Origin: Novosphingobium sp. MD-1
GTDB taxonomy: Bacteria; Pseudomonadota; Alphaproteobacteria; Sphingomonadales; Sphingomonadaceae
Length of the DNA: 64,000 nucleotides
Assembly: GCF_001014975.1 (NCBI RefSeq)
Contig: NZ_BBXA01000013.1
Coordinates: 620,001 to 684,000 of the forward strand
Reading direction: 5' to 3'
This document shows, in pieces, positions 55,483-63,947 of this stretch. The position numbers and the translations under genes are program-made. Below the pieces are notes generated by a model. It made no database searches, was not told the origin of the DNA, and saw only the letters and a program-made list of their open reading frames with translations. The first letter of the stretch is position 1. The number at the start of each line of letters is the position of its first letter.

Positions 55483-57104
55483 GCCGGCACCGCCCAGCGC
55501 TTCTTCGCATCGGCGGCGAGTTCGCCCTTAGCGACCTTGCCGCCCGACGAGCGCGGCAGATCTTCCATCAGGACGAGATATTCGGGGAACCATTCGCGCG
55601 AGATGCCGCGTTTCGCGAGGTGCGCGGTGATCTCTTCCAGCGCCACCGTCTGCCCGGGGCGCGGCGCGACATAGATGCACACACGCTCGCCGAACACCGC
55701 GTCGGGCGCAGGCACGGCGGCGACCAGCGCCACGGCGGGGTGCGTCGCCACTTCGGCCTCGATCGCGGGCGCGGACAGGTTCTTGCCGCCGCGGATGATG
55801 AATTCGGACGTGCGGCCCACCACCCGCAGGTAATTTTCCGCATCGATTTCAACGATGTCGCCCATCAACATCCAGCCGTCTGACGTGAACAGCTTGGCAT
55901 TCGCCTCGTCGTCGTCCCAGTAGCCGAGGCAGGTGGCCGGCCCCTTGCAGGCTGGCTGTCCGCGTCCTTCCACCTCCGCACCGGTGGCGGGATCGAACAG
56001 ACGCACGTCCATCTCGGGGATGACCTGGCCGGCGGTGGTAAGGCGGCGGTCGCGCGTGTCGGCGGCGGTGGTGTGGCTGAGCGCGCCGGTCTCGTTCGAG
56101 CCATAGAACTGCAGCACGGCGGCGCCGGTCACTTCCTCGAACTCCGCCGCGCGCCGATAAGGGACCGCCTCGCCACCGGTGAACATGCACTTGAGCGACG
56201 AGAGATCGCGCGGACGTTCCGCCTGTTCGTTCAGCAGCATGATGAACTGGGTGGACACACAGCACAGCACCGTCACCCGCTCGCGCGCAATCATGTCGAG
56301 CGCTGTGCCAGCATCGAACTTCGGCAATACCACCGTGGAGCATCCCAGCGCGGCGGGCGAGAAATGCGACGTCCACAGGCCGAAGCCGAACGGCATCGGA
56401 ACAGCCCCGAGGAACACCTCGCCATCCCCGAACCGTCCCGCTTCGGCCGCAAGGCGGTGGAAATAGAACCATCGGTTCTGCGTGTGCATCACGCATTTGG
56501 GCATGCCGGTGGTGCCGGAAGTGGAATTGATCAGGAACAGCGTGTCGGGATCGCCGGCCGGGAACGGCGCGTGATCGGCAACGGGGCCGTCGCACCAGCC
56601 GGGTTCGGCAATCAGATCGGGCACCACCAGTGTGTCGGCAAGCGGCGCACCCTGTTCGCGCACCGCCGCAACCAGTTCTTCCAGCGAGCGATCGCGCTGG
56701 CGCGCGTGCGCGATCAGCAGCGTGGCGCCGGTGCGCTTGAGCAGATGCGTCACTTCGGCCACGCCCGCGCGCGCCCCGATACCAACCGCGACCATGCCGG
56801 CGCGCTCCACACCCAGCAGCACGGCGTGGACGGCCGGCCCATCGGGCAGCAGCACCGCGACGCGCGCGCCAGGCGCCAGGCCGCGTGCGGCGATCAGTGC
56901 GGCGATCCGCGTCGCCGCGCGATCATAGGCGCGCCAGGTGCAGCGGCCTTCCGGAGTGATCCAGGCGACAGCATCGGGCCGCGTCGCAGCGAGTTCGGCG
57001 ATGCGGGCGGACAGCGTCCGGTCGCTCCACCACCCGGCGGCGCGATAGCGCGCGGCGTCATCCGGATCGGCGCGCAACGAGCGGGCGATCTCAAGCGGCT
57101 TCAC
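55479..57104 (-). CDS. Acyl-CoA synthetase (AMP-forming, FadD3 candidate)
   Basis: A 541-residue ANL ligase. The P-loop INSTSGTTGMPKCVMHT, the A5 motif FYGSNETGALS, and the hinge YLRVVGRTSEFIIRGGKNLSAPAIEAE with catalytic Lys region PRSSGGKVAKGEL are present. It activates a carboxylate to its CoA ester. In Actinobacteria FadD3 activates HIP in the steroid C/D-ring pathway, and this gene is the best local candidate because the operon also holds IpdC-, EchA20- and FadE-type genes. It overlaps the small acyl-CoA dehydrogenase by 14 bases and the crotonase by ATGA. Confidence 0.85.
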   Translation of the reverse strand: MKPLEIARSLRADPDDAARYRAAGWWSDRTLSARIAELAATRPDAVAWITPEGRCTWRAYDRAATRIAALIAARGLAPGARVAVLLPDGPAVHAVLLGVERAGMVAVGIGARAGVAEVTHLLKRTGATLLIAHARQRDRSLEELVAAVREQGAPLADTLVVPDLIAEPGWCDGPVADHAPFPAGDPDTLFLINSTSGTTGMPKCVMHTQNRWFYFHRLAAEAGRFGDGEVFLGAVPMPFGFGLWTSHFSPAALGCSTVVLPKFDAGTALDMIARERVTVLCCVSTQFIMLLNEQAERPRDLSSLKCMFTGGEAVPYRRAAEFEEVTGAAVLQFYGSNETGALSHTTAADTRDRRLTTAGQVIPEMDVRLFDPATGAEVEGRGQPACKGPATCLGYWDDDEANAKLFTSDGWMLMGDIVEIDAENYLRVVGRTSEFIIRGGKNLSAPAIEAEVATHPAVALVAAVPAPDAVFGERVCIYVAPRPGQTVALEEITAHLAKRGISREWFPEYLVLMEDLPRSSGGKVAKGELAADAKKRWAVPA

Positions 57105-58125
57105 TGCGCGCCTCCTGCTGCAGCGGCACCGCGTCGAAGGTACGATCCGGACCTAGCGGCGCGGAAAGCATGTGCTCTGCCACGCGCGCGCGGTGAAAGC
57201 CGGGCGTGCCCCACGCCTGCCCCAATGCCAGCGCCCGCTTGAGCACGAAATGCACATCGACCTCCCACGAATAGCCCATCGCCCCGTGGACCTGTACGGC
57301 GGCATGGCTGGCCGCGTCTGCGGCGGTCTGCGCGGCAAGCTTGGCGTGGCTGACCCGTGCGCGGGCGAGCGAAGAAGCGGGCAGCGCCGACGCCGCCAGC
57401 ACCACCGGCCGCGCAAATTCGATCTTCACCTGCGCCGACGCCAGATGGTGCTTCACCGCCTGGAACGACCCGATCGGCTTGCCGAACTGCTGACGCTCCT
57501 TCGTATAGGCCACGGAAATATCGACCGCGCGCTGCGCCAAGCCCAGCAATTGCGCCGCCGCCAACAGCGCACCCCGCTCCAATGCCGCCTCCCACAGCGC
57601 GGCGCCACCGATGCGCGTTGCGGGCGCGGGCTTCCAGTCCACGCGGAACAGGCGGCGGAAGGGATCGATGCTGTCCTGCCGCACCAGCGTTACCGCAGCA
57701 CGCGGCACCAGATGCATCGCATCTCCATCCGCCAGCAACAACGCTTCGGCGGTATCGGCATCGGCGACGAACGGGTTAACCGGATGGCCGACCGCAACGG
57801 TGCCCGCCGGCACGTCGCGCCCGACCGCCACCAGCGCCGGCACCGCGATCCCCGCGTGCTCCACCAGCGGTTCGGGCAGCGCGGCATGGCCGCAGGCGAT
57901 CGCGACCAGCGCCATCTCGACCATCCCCAGCCCGCTGCCACCGCGCGCTTCCGGCGCGAGCATCAGCGGCAGGCCCATCGCCTCGATCTGCGCCCAGCGC
58001 CCGGCATCGCGTGCCGCGCCACTTTCCAGCAACCGGCGCAAGTCCGCGCCGCTGCAGCAATCGTGCAGCAAAGCGCCGACCGTTTCGGCCAGCATCGTCT
58101 GTTCGTCAGTCAGGCGGAAGTCCAT
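57091..58125 (-). CDS. Acyl-CoA dehydrogenase, second subunit type
   Basis: A 344-residue ACAD-fold protein, shorter than the canonical 380. It carries FRLTDEQTMLAETVGALL, YTKERQQFGKPIGSFQAVKHHLA and VHGAMGYSWEVDVHFVLKRALAL but lacks an obvious EPGAGSD FAD loop, typical of the partner subunit in alpha2beta2 steroid ACADs (FadE28/29 style). It forms a pair with the 386-residue gene upstream, four bases apart, and together they probably oxidise a steroid-ring acyl-CoA. The start is 58125; its own FAD-site residues should be compared with the heteromer family. Confidence 0.85.
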   Translation of the reverse strand: MDFRLTDEQTMLAETVGALLHDCCSGADLRRLLESGAARDAGRWAQIEAMGLPLMLAPEARGGSGLGMVEMALVAIACGHAALPEPLVEHAGIAVPALVAVGRDVPAGTVAVGHPVNPFVADADTAEALLLADGDAMHLVPRAAVTLVRQDSIDPFRRLFRVDWKPAPATRIGGAALWEAALERGALLAAAQLLGLAQRAVDISVAYTKERQQFGKPIGSFQAVKHHLASAQVKIEFARPVVLAASALPASSLARARVSHAKLAAQTAADAASHAAVQVHGAMGYSWEVDVHFVLKRALALGQAWGTPGFHRARVAEHMLSAPLGPDRTFDAVPLQQEARSEAA

Positions 58126-58129
58126 GCCA

Positions 58130-59290
58130 TCACCTCGGCAGGCCGAGCATGCGCTCGGCGATGATGTTGCGCTGGATTTCGTTGGCGCCAGCATAGACCG
58201 GACCGGCCAGCGAGAAGACGTAACCGTCGAGCCAGTCGCCCACATCGGCGGAAGCATCGGGCGCAGCGGCGGTCAGTTCCGCCTCGGCACCGAGCAGCGC
58301 CAGCGCGGTCTTGTGCAGGTCCAGATCCAGCTCGGACCAGAATATCTTGTTGGTGCTGGTTTCCGGCCCGATCGCCCCGCCGGCCATCAGCCGGCTGGCG
58401 GTGGCATAGATCGATAGCGCATAGGCGTCGGCGTCCATCCACGCCTGCGCCACCGCCGCGCCGAGCGCCGGATCGGCCGCGCCAGCGCGCGCGCGGTACA
58501 GGTCGACCAGCTTCGCCGCCGCAACCTGGAATCGCGCCGGGCTGCGCAGCATCAGCCCGCGCTCGAACCCTGCGGTGGACATGCAGACCGCCCAGCCCTG
58601 GCCTTCTTCGCCCAGCCGGTTCGTGGCCGGCACCCGCACGTTGTCGAGGAACAGCTCGGCGAAGACAGGCTTTCCGTCGAAGCGCTGGATCGGCCGCACA
58701 GTGACGCCCGCCGCATCGAGCGGGAACAGGATCAGCGACAACCCCTTGTGCCGCTCGCTGCCCGGCGCGCGGAAAAGGCCGAACGCCCAGTCCGCATGGA
58801 CCGCGCGCGAGGACCAAATCTTGTGACCCGACAGGACGTAATCATCGCCATCGCGAACGGCGGTAGAACGCACGCCGGCCAAGTCGCTGCCCGCGCCCGG
58901 CTCGGACCAGGCCTGCGCCCAGATATGGTCGCCCGCCGCCATTGCCGGGAGGAAGCGCGCCTTCTGTTCGGGCGTGCCGTATTCGATCAGCGTCGGGCCT
59001 AGCAGGAAGATGCCGTTCTGGTTGACCCGCCCCGGCGCGCCCGCGCGATAATATTCCTCCTCGAAGATCAGCCAGCGGATCAGGTCGAGCCCGCGCCCGC
59101 CGTATTCGACCGGCCAGGTGACCATGCCCCAGCCGCCCGCGTGCAGCGTGCGCTCCCACTGGCGATGCGCTTCGAAGCCTTCGCGCGTGGAATCGAAATC
59201 GGGAAGCGGTTGCGCGGGAACATGCGCCGCCATCCAGCGCCGCACTTCGGCGCGGAAGGCCTGCTCCTCGGGTGTATAGCGGATATCCAT
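58130..59290 (-). CDS. Acyl-CoA dehydrogenase, first subunit type
   Basis: A 386-residue acyl-CoA dehydrogenase with the FAD and substrate motifs AWSEPGAGSDLAGVRST, YVLSGHKIWSSRAVHADWAFGLF and the C-terminal LAGPVYAGANEIQRNIIAERMLGLPR. It carries out the alpha,beta-oxidation of an acyl-CoA with electrons going to ETF. It is next to the 344-residue partner and two bases from the crotonase at 59293. Heteromeric ACADs of this composition are known for steroid side-chain or HIP-derived CoA esters, which agrees with the operon. Confidence 0.9.
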   Translation of the reverse strand: MDIRYTPEEQAFRAEVRRWMAAHVPAQPLPDFDSTREGFEAHRQWERTLHAGGWGMVTWPVEYGGRGLDLIRWLIFEEEYYRAGAPGRVNQNGIFLLGPTLIEYGTPEQKARFLPAMAAGDHIWAQAWSEPGAGSDLAGVRSTAVRDGDDYVLSGHKIWSSRAVHADWAFGLFRAPGSERHKGLSLILFPLDAAGVTVRPIQRFDGKPVFAELFLDNVRVPATNRLGEEGQGWAVCMSTAGFERGLMLRSPARFQVAAAKLVDLYRARAGAADPALGAAVAQAWMDADAYALSIYATASRLMAGGAIGPETSTNKIFWSELDLDLHKTALALLGAEAELTAAAPDASADVGDWLDGYVFSLAGPVYAGANEIQRNIIAERMLGLPR

Positions 59291-59292
59291 GG

Positions 59293-60042
59293 TCAGAACG
59301 CCGCCGCCTTGCCGGTATCCACGAAGGCATCGCGCGCGCGCTGGCTGTCCTCGTGAAGATACATCTCGAGCGTGAAGCCCTGTTCGAAGCGATAGCCATG
59401 ATCGACATCGCGCGGCTCGATGCCGTTCAGTGCCTCCTTGGCGGTGACCAGCGCCTTGCGGCTCTTGCCCGCGATCACCGCGCAGAACGCCCGCGCTTCC
59501 TCGACCAGGCTTTCACGCGGGACGACCTTTTCGACCGCGCCGAGCCGGTACGCCTCCGCCGCGTCGATGCGGCCGCCGGTGAAGAACGCGGCACGCACTT
59601 TCTGCAGGGGAAACATCCGCATCAGGTGGCTGGCGCCGCCCATAGCGCCGCGATCGACCTCGGGGAGCGAAAAGAACGCGTCCTCGGCGGCGATCACCAC
59701 GTCGGAAGCGCCGCAGATGCCGATACCCGAGCCGATGATGAAGCCGTGCACCCCGCTCACCACCGGCACCTCGCACGCGCGCACCGCCTGGAACGTGCGG
59801 TAGTTGCCGCGATTGAGCGCCACGATCCGTTCGGGATGCGCCTGCATCTCCTTGATATCCACGCCGCCACAGAAGCCGCGCCCTTCCGCGCGGATCAGCA
59901 CGCAGCGCACGTCGGGATCGCGCCCCATCGCGGTCACGATATCGGGCACTTCGTTCCATGCCGCGCTGCCCAGCGCGTTCACGGGTGGATGATCGAAAAT
60001 GATCTCGCCGATACGGTCGGCGACATGGGTTCGGACCGGCAT
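59293..60042 (-). CDS. Enoyl-CoA hydratase/crotonase family protein (EchA20 candidate)
   Basis: A 249-residue crotonase, close in size to EchA20, the ring-opening hydrolase of the HIP pathway. Oxyanion segments are EGRGFCGGVDIKEM and HGFIIGSGIGICGASDVVIA, and the LPEVDRGAMGGASHLMRMFPLQKVRAAFFTGGRIDAAEAYRLGAVEKVV loop follows (read in parts). The ATG shares bases with the NMO stop as TGATG. Its order after the NMO gene matches the cluster arrangement of IpdC and EchA20 in Actinobacteria, but function must be tested by alignment. Confidence 0.85.
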   Translation of the reverse strand: MPVRTHVADRIGEIIFDHPPVNALGSAAWNEVPDIVTAMGRDPDVRCVLIRAEGRGFCGGVDIKEMQAHPERIVALNRGNYRTFQAVRACEVPVVSGVHGFIIGSGIGICGASDVVIAAEDAFFSLPEVDRGAMGGASHLMRMFPLQKVRAAFFTGGRIDAAEAYRLGAVEKVVPRESLVEEARAFCAVIAGKSRKALVTAKEALNGIEPRDVDHGYRFEQGFTLEMYLHEDSQRARDAFVDTGKAAAF

Positions 60043-61130
60043 CAGCAGGGCATCCTCAATCGGGCGGCTTCGGGGGTGATCGCGGCCAGCCGATCGCGCG
60101 CATCGCGTTCGATCGCCGCCAGCAGATCGGCAACGGAAGGCAGGTCATCCAGCCGGCCGGCAACCTGGCCGGTGGCCATCAGTCCGCCATCGCCATCGCC
60201 TGAAACCACCGCGCGCTGGATAAGCATTGGCGCCGCCGCCGCGCGCACGGCCTGCGCCAGCGTCAGCCCGCCATGGCGGCGCATCCCCTGCGCGGCCCGC
60301 AGGATCTCGCCCCAGGAAGCGCCCGTGGCGCGTTTCATCGCAAGGCCCGCCGCGGCGGCGTTGCGCCAGGAAGCCAGCCCGCCTCCACTGGTCAGGCGCC
60401 GCAACGCCTTGTTGCGGATCATCCGCTGCGGCAGGCCGTCGACCGCGCGCGTCACTTCGATATCGTCGGTCCCCGCGCGGACGTAGCGCAGCTTCACCGC
60501 ATCCGGCACCGGGCTTTCGCGTGTCATAAGGAACCGCGTGCCCATGGCGATACCGGCCGCGCCATAGGCCAGCGCCGCCGCCAGCCCGCGCCCATCGGCA
60601 AAGCCGCCGGCGGCCACGACGGGTATCGCCACGCTGTCCAGCACCTGCGGCAGCAGCACCGTGGTGGCCACCGCACCGGTATGCCCGCCCCCTTCGGCGC
60701 CCTGCACGACGATCATGTCCACGCCCAGGTCCGCCATCTTGCGCGCGTGCTTCACCGCGCCCACCGTGGGCACGCAAAGGATACCCGCATCGCGGAAGCG
60801 GGCGATCATCCTCGCGTCCGGCCCCCGCCCGAAGCTGACTGCGCGCACGCGATCGCGATTGGCGACGATAATTTCCACCAGGTCCGCCGCGCCGGGCTGG
60901 AACATGTGGAAGTTGACGCCGAAAGGATGCGCGGTGAGCCCGCGCAGCACGGTGATCTTTGCCGCCGCTTCATCCGGCGTCATCACCGCCGCGCCCAGGA
61001 AGCCGAACCCGCCCGCCTCGACCGTCGCCGCCACGAGCGCGGGCTCCGCGATCCAGCCCATCGCGGTCTGGATCACCGGCAGCCTGCACCCCAGCAGCGC
61101 GGTAAGAGGCGTGGCGAGCGGATCGGTCAT
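60042..61130 (-). CDS. Nitronate monooxygenase-family flavoprotein (IpdC candidate)
   Basis: A 362-residue TIM-barrel FMN protein of the NMO/2-nitropropane dioxygenase family: LLGCRLPVIQTAMGWIAEPALVAATVEAGGFGFLG at the N-terminus, IVVQGAEGGGHTG and VAAGGFADGRGLAAALAYGAAGIAMGTRF (read in parts). Actinobacterial IpdC, which oxidises or reduces a HIP-derived CoA ester, belongs to this family. The ATG at 61130 lies in the overlap with the crotonase stop. The extra C-terminal region after 320 is Ala-rich. The substrate is taken to be the bicyclic CoA intermediate from context. Confidence 0.85.
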   Translation of the reverse strand: MTDPLATPLTALLGCRLPVIQTAMGWIAEPALVAATVEAGGFGFLGAAVMTPDEAAAKITVLRGLTAHPFGVNFHMFQPGAADLVEIIVANRDRVRAVSFGRGPDARMIARFRDAGILCVPTVGAVKHARKMADLGVDMIVVQGAEGGGHTGAVATTVLLPQVLDSVAIPVVAAGGFADGRGLAAALAYGAAGIAMGTRFLMTRESPVPDAVKLRYVRAGTDDIEVTRAVDGLPQRMIRNKALRRLTSGGGLASWRNAAAAGLAMKRATGASWGEILRAAQGMRRHGGLTLAQAVRAAAAPMLIQRAVVSGDGDGGLMATGQVAGRLDDLPSVADLLAAIERDARDRLAAITPEAARLRMPC

Positions 61131-62029
61131 GCCCCGGCCTTCTCCCCGCCGGCCTTTTCCCCGCCTGCCTTGTTGTCCGCCGCCGCGCTCTTGCCGGTCA
61201 CGCCGCCCAGCGCATGGCCGGTCACAAGATCGTTCTGCGCGTGGGCGAAGTGATGCATGTGGAACACCGCGTCCATCGCGGTCCGCTTGCCGCGCAGGTC
61301 CTCCACGTGGTTCACCGCCTGCTTGGTCAGCCACATGCCCAGCGACGGCTGCGCCGCAAGCTTCGCCGCCATCGCGGCCGTCGCCTGCTCCAGTTCGTCG
61401 CGTGGGACGACGAGGTTGACCATGCCGAGATCGTAGGCCCGCTGCGCCGGCATCCGATCGCCCAGCAACAGGAATTCCTTGGCAGCGCGCGGGGGCAGTT
61501 CGAACGCATGGGCGAAATATTCAACGCCCGGGATGCCCATCAGGCGCGAAACCGGATCCTGGAAGAACGCATCGTCGGACGCGACGATCAGGTCGCAGAC
61601 CCAGGCGAGCATCAGCCCGCCGGCGATGCACGCGCCCTGCACCATCGCGATGGTGGGCTTGGTCACATCGCGCCAGCGCCGGCACATGCCCAGGTACACT
61701 TCCTGTTCGCGGGTATAGAGCAATTCCGCGCCCGGCCGCCCGACGTGATCGGGAACAAGGTGTGTCCTCTCGAAACTGCGCGCCACGTCGCGGCCCGGCG
61801 TGCCGATGTCGTGCCCGGCGCTGAAGTGTTTGCCGGTGCCGGCCAGCACGATGGCCTTGACCGCGGGATCGTCGACCGCGCGGCGGAACGCGTCGTCCAG
61901 CGCGTAGGTCATCTGGCTGTTCTGCGCGTTGTTGTAACGCGGCCGGTTCATCGTGATCCAGGCCACGCCCTCGCGCGCGTCGTAGAGCACCGGCGTATCT
62001 GTTTCGTAGGTGATATCCGCGGGGCTCAT
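61127..62029 (-). CDS. Enoyl-CoA hydratase/isomerase with repetitive C-terminal tail
   Basis: A 300-residue crotonase: oxyanion-hole segments GKHFSAGHDIG and GACIAGGLMLAWVCDLIVAS, with PVSRLMGIPGVEYFAHAFELPPRAAKEFLL as the catalytic loop (read in parts). The last 25 residues are low-complexity with the doubled unit GGEKA (GGEKAGGEKAGA), rich in Ala, Gly and Lys, unlike the other crotonases here. The ATG at 62029 has AGGAGCAGG upstream; an in-frame TTG at 62062 is less likely. It is the first gene of the 14-gene operon and lies 32 bases from the CATTGCAAT motif. Confidence 0.85.
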   Translation of the reverse strand: MSPADITYETDTPVLYDAREGVAWITMNRPRYNNAQNSQMTYALDDAFRRAVDDPAVKAIVLAGTGKHFSAGHDIGTPGRDVARSFERTHLVPDHVGRPGAELLYTREQEVYLGMCRRWRDVTKPTIAMVQGACIAGGLMLAWVCDLIVASDDAFFQDPVSRLMGIPGVEYFAHAFELPPRAAKEFLLLGDRMPAQRAYDLGMVNLVVPRDELEQATAAMAAKLAAQPSLGMWLTKQAVNHVEDLRGKRTAMDAVFHMHHFAHAQNDLVTGHALGGVTGKSAAADNKAGGEKAGGEKAGA

Positions 62030-62058
62030 GGCCTGCTCCTGTCCCTCTCTCACATCTA

Positions 62059-62077
62059 TCAATCATTGCAATATTGA
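62059..62077 (-). promoter_or_regulatory. Promoter of the 14-gene operon with shared CATTGCAAT motif
   Basis: TCAATCATTGCAATATTGA contains CATTGCAATATT (62064-62075), a 11/12 match to CATTGCAATGTT in the amidohydrolase promoter. On the minus strand TTGACC lies just upstream and a GATTGAT-like -10 at about 17 bases, so the motif occupies the promoter spacer. This parallels the arrangement at 45958. A regulator of both operons is inferred. Confidence 0.6.
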
Positions 62078-62152
62078 AGGAGGTCAACAGCGGGGACGAT
62101 AGCTTCGCGGCAAGCCAACGGTGCTATACTGCGATCACTCGGCTCCCAGCCA

Positions 62153-62977
62153 TCACACCACGCGAACGGCAGGCGGATTTCCCTTCACCAGCCCGGCACG
62201 GATGCCGTGCGGATCCAGCGCCGCGATCACCGCCAGCGCGGCGGCATCGGGACGCGGTGTTTCCGCCACGCCCTGCTCCGGCAACGCGAGGTCGAAGCCG
62301 GTGCTATCGCGCACTTCTTCCAGCGGGACGCCGGGATGCAGCGATATCACGCGGATCGCGTGATCCGGGCCGCCGAAGTCCATCACACACAGGTTGGTCA
62401 CGATCCGCCGCAAATCGAGCCGGTGCGGCTTGCGGCCATCCAGCCAGCGCGCCGGGTTGTATCCGGCGGAACAGACGAAATCGACTTCGCCTTCCACCAG
62501 CGCGCGGCGGTTGTGCTGCGGGAAGAAGAAGCTGTTGGGGTGCGATATGCTGTTGCCCGGAAAGCCGCGCGCGCCCAGCAGCGCCGCCTTGGGCCGGGCG
62601 TGATCGCCGATCACGCTGATGTTGGTCTGGCCGAAGCGATCGATCTGGACCGGCGCGACCAGCGCGTGCCGGCGCCCGCCCCACAGGTTGTCGAACGTGC
62701 GGGCATAGGGCGCCCAGCCTTCCGCCACGGGACCGCCATCGCGCGGGCCGATCGGCGCCGGCTGTTCGAGCAGCATGTTCTCGCCGTCGGTGATCATCAG
62801 GCGCGGGTTGAACGTCATCTTGGCAAGGCTCGCCCCCAGGCGGGGGATGGGGGTGATGCCCGTGGCCAGCCATTCGGGATCATCGCGCCAGACTTCGGCG
62901 CACTGCGCCACGAGCAGGTCGGCCAGAGTCGCGCCGGTAGATGATGTGCCGGCAGGTGATGTAGGGGTGTCGGTCAT
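62153..62977 (-). CDS. ipdB: CoA-transferase-family subunit, IpdB-like
   Basis: A 274-residue protein of the CoA-transferase I beta-subunit fold, matching IpdB: WLATGITPIPRLGASLAKMTFNPRLMITDGENML, NISVIGDHARPKAALLGARGFPGNS and HPGVPLEEVRDSTGFDL (each read in parts). In Actinobacteria IpdAB is a hydrolase that opens the last ring of the HIP-derived CoA ester (COCHEA-CoA). The ATG at 62977 has GAGGAGG in the end of ipdA, 12 bases after its stop. Its pairing with ipdA is the strongest evidence for a steroid C/D-ring pathway here. Confidence 0.85.
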   Translation of the reverse strand: MTDTPTSPAGTSSTGATLADLLVAQCAEVWRDDPEWLATGITPIPRLGASLAKMTFNPRLMITDGENMLLEQPAPIGPRDGGPVAEGWAPYARTFDNLWGGRRHALVAPVQIDRFGQTNISVIGDHARPKAALLGARGFPGNSISHPNSFFFPQHNRRALVEGEVDFVCSAGYNPARWLDGRKPHRLDLRRIVTNLCVMDFGGPDHAIRVISLHPGVPLEEVRDSTGFDLALPEQGVAETPRPDAAALAVIAALDPHGIRAGLVKGNPPAVRVV

Positions 62978-62989
62978 CGGCCGGCCTCC

Positions 62990-63859
62990 TCAATAGATCG
63001 GCGCGGGAATGGCGCGGATGGCGTCCGCCCCGCCCACCGCCGCGAGATAGGCGCCCTCGTCCGCCGCGACATAGCGCTGGCGATAGGCATCCCACGCTTC
63101 GCCCTCCGCCGCCGCGTACGCCTTGAGGTGCGCGAGATCGAGCTGGTAGTCCGGCGCCGCGCTGGTAGGGTGCGCACCGAACGGCGCATGCGCCACGCCG
63201 CTGATCAGTGACCGCTCGACCAGGTGATACCGCGCGTTGCCGGGCAGGCCCAGGTCCGCCGTGGGCACGATCTGCTCCGCGGTCACGAAGGTCCGATCGG
63301 CCGCGCGGGCCATCAGTTCATCGAAGAACGGGTCGGGCGAAAGCGTCAGCACGTTGCCCTTCTCGTCGGCGCGGTGAACGTGCAGCAGCGCCACGTCGGG
63401 CTTGATCGCGGGCATCGCGATCAGCGTTTCGCCATCGTCGTAGGGGCTCTTCACCGTCCGCAAGCGCGGGTCCCCAGCAATCGCGGTACCGATGCCGACG
63501 CGGGTGGGCAGGAACGGAAGGCCCATCGCGGCCGCGCGCAGCCCCCAGTGGAGCATGCCCTCATCCATTTCCCACACATCCAGCCCCGCCTGGCGCGCGG
63601 CCTTGAAATGCGGCTCGATCGGAATGTGATCGAGCGAAACGAACGCGAACACCAGCCGGCGGAGCTTGCCGCAGGCCGCCAGCATGCCGACGTCGGGCCC
63701 ACCATAGGCGATCACGGTCAGATCCTTCAGCCCCGAACGCGCGATCGCGCGCACCAGCGCCATCGGCTTGCGCCGCGTGGCCCAGCCGCCGATCGCGATC
63801 GTCATTCCATCAGCCAGTTCCGCCACGATGGCGTCCAGCGGCATCCTCTTGTCGAGCAT
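62990..63859 (-). CDS. ipdA: CoA-transferase-family subunit, IpdA-like
   Basis: A 289-residue alpha subunit of the CoA-transferase I family: MTIAIGGWATRRKPMALVRAIARSGLKDLTVIAYGGPDVGMLAACGKLRRL at the start, VWEMDEGMLHWGLRAAAMGLPFLPTR, and VALLHVHRADEKGNVLTL (each read in parts). The set, including the E in MDEGML, is that of IpdA, which with IpdB cleaves the ring of the HIP-derived intermediate. The start at 63859 has a weak GGATAGAACGAG site; an ATG at 63844 would lose five residues. It is preceded by a hairpin and an incomplete gene on the same strand. Confidence 0.85.
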   Translation of the reverse strand: MLDKRMPLDAIVAELADGMTIAIGGWATRRKPMALVRAIARSGLKDLTVIAYGGPDVGMLAACGKLRRLVFAFVSLDHIPIEPHFKAARQAGLDVWEMDEGMLHWGLRAAAMGLPFLPTRVGIGTAIAGDPRLRTVKSPYDDGETLIAMPAIKPDVALLHVHRADEKGNVLTLSPDPFFDELMARAADRTFVTAEQIVPTADLGLPGNARYHLVERSLISGVAHAPFGAHPTSAAPDYQLDLAHLKAYAAAEGEAWDAYRQRYVAADEGAYLAAVGGADAIRAIPAPIY

Positions 63860-63880
63860 CTCGTTCTATCCGGCACGCGC

Positions 63881-63923
63881 GGGGCCAGCCACCCGTTCCG
63901 CCTGGGAACGGGCGCCAGGCCCC
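63881..63923 (-). terminator. Two-arm hairpin upstream of ipdA
   Basis: CCCGTTCC (63892-63899) pairs with GGAACGGG (63905-63912). Outside it, GGGGCC (63881-63886) pairs with GGCCCC (63918-63923), making an extended stem. There is no T-run on the minus strand. It lies 25 bases after the stop of the partial upstream gene, so it may be an intrinsic-like stop or processing site. Confidence 0.5.
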
Positions 63924-63947
63924 GTCACGGTTGCAAGGCGTCGGCGA

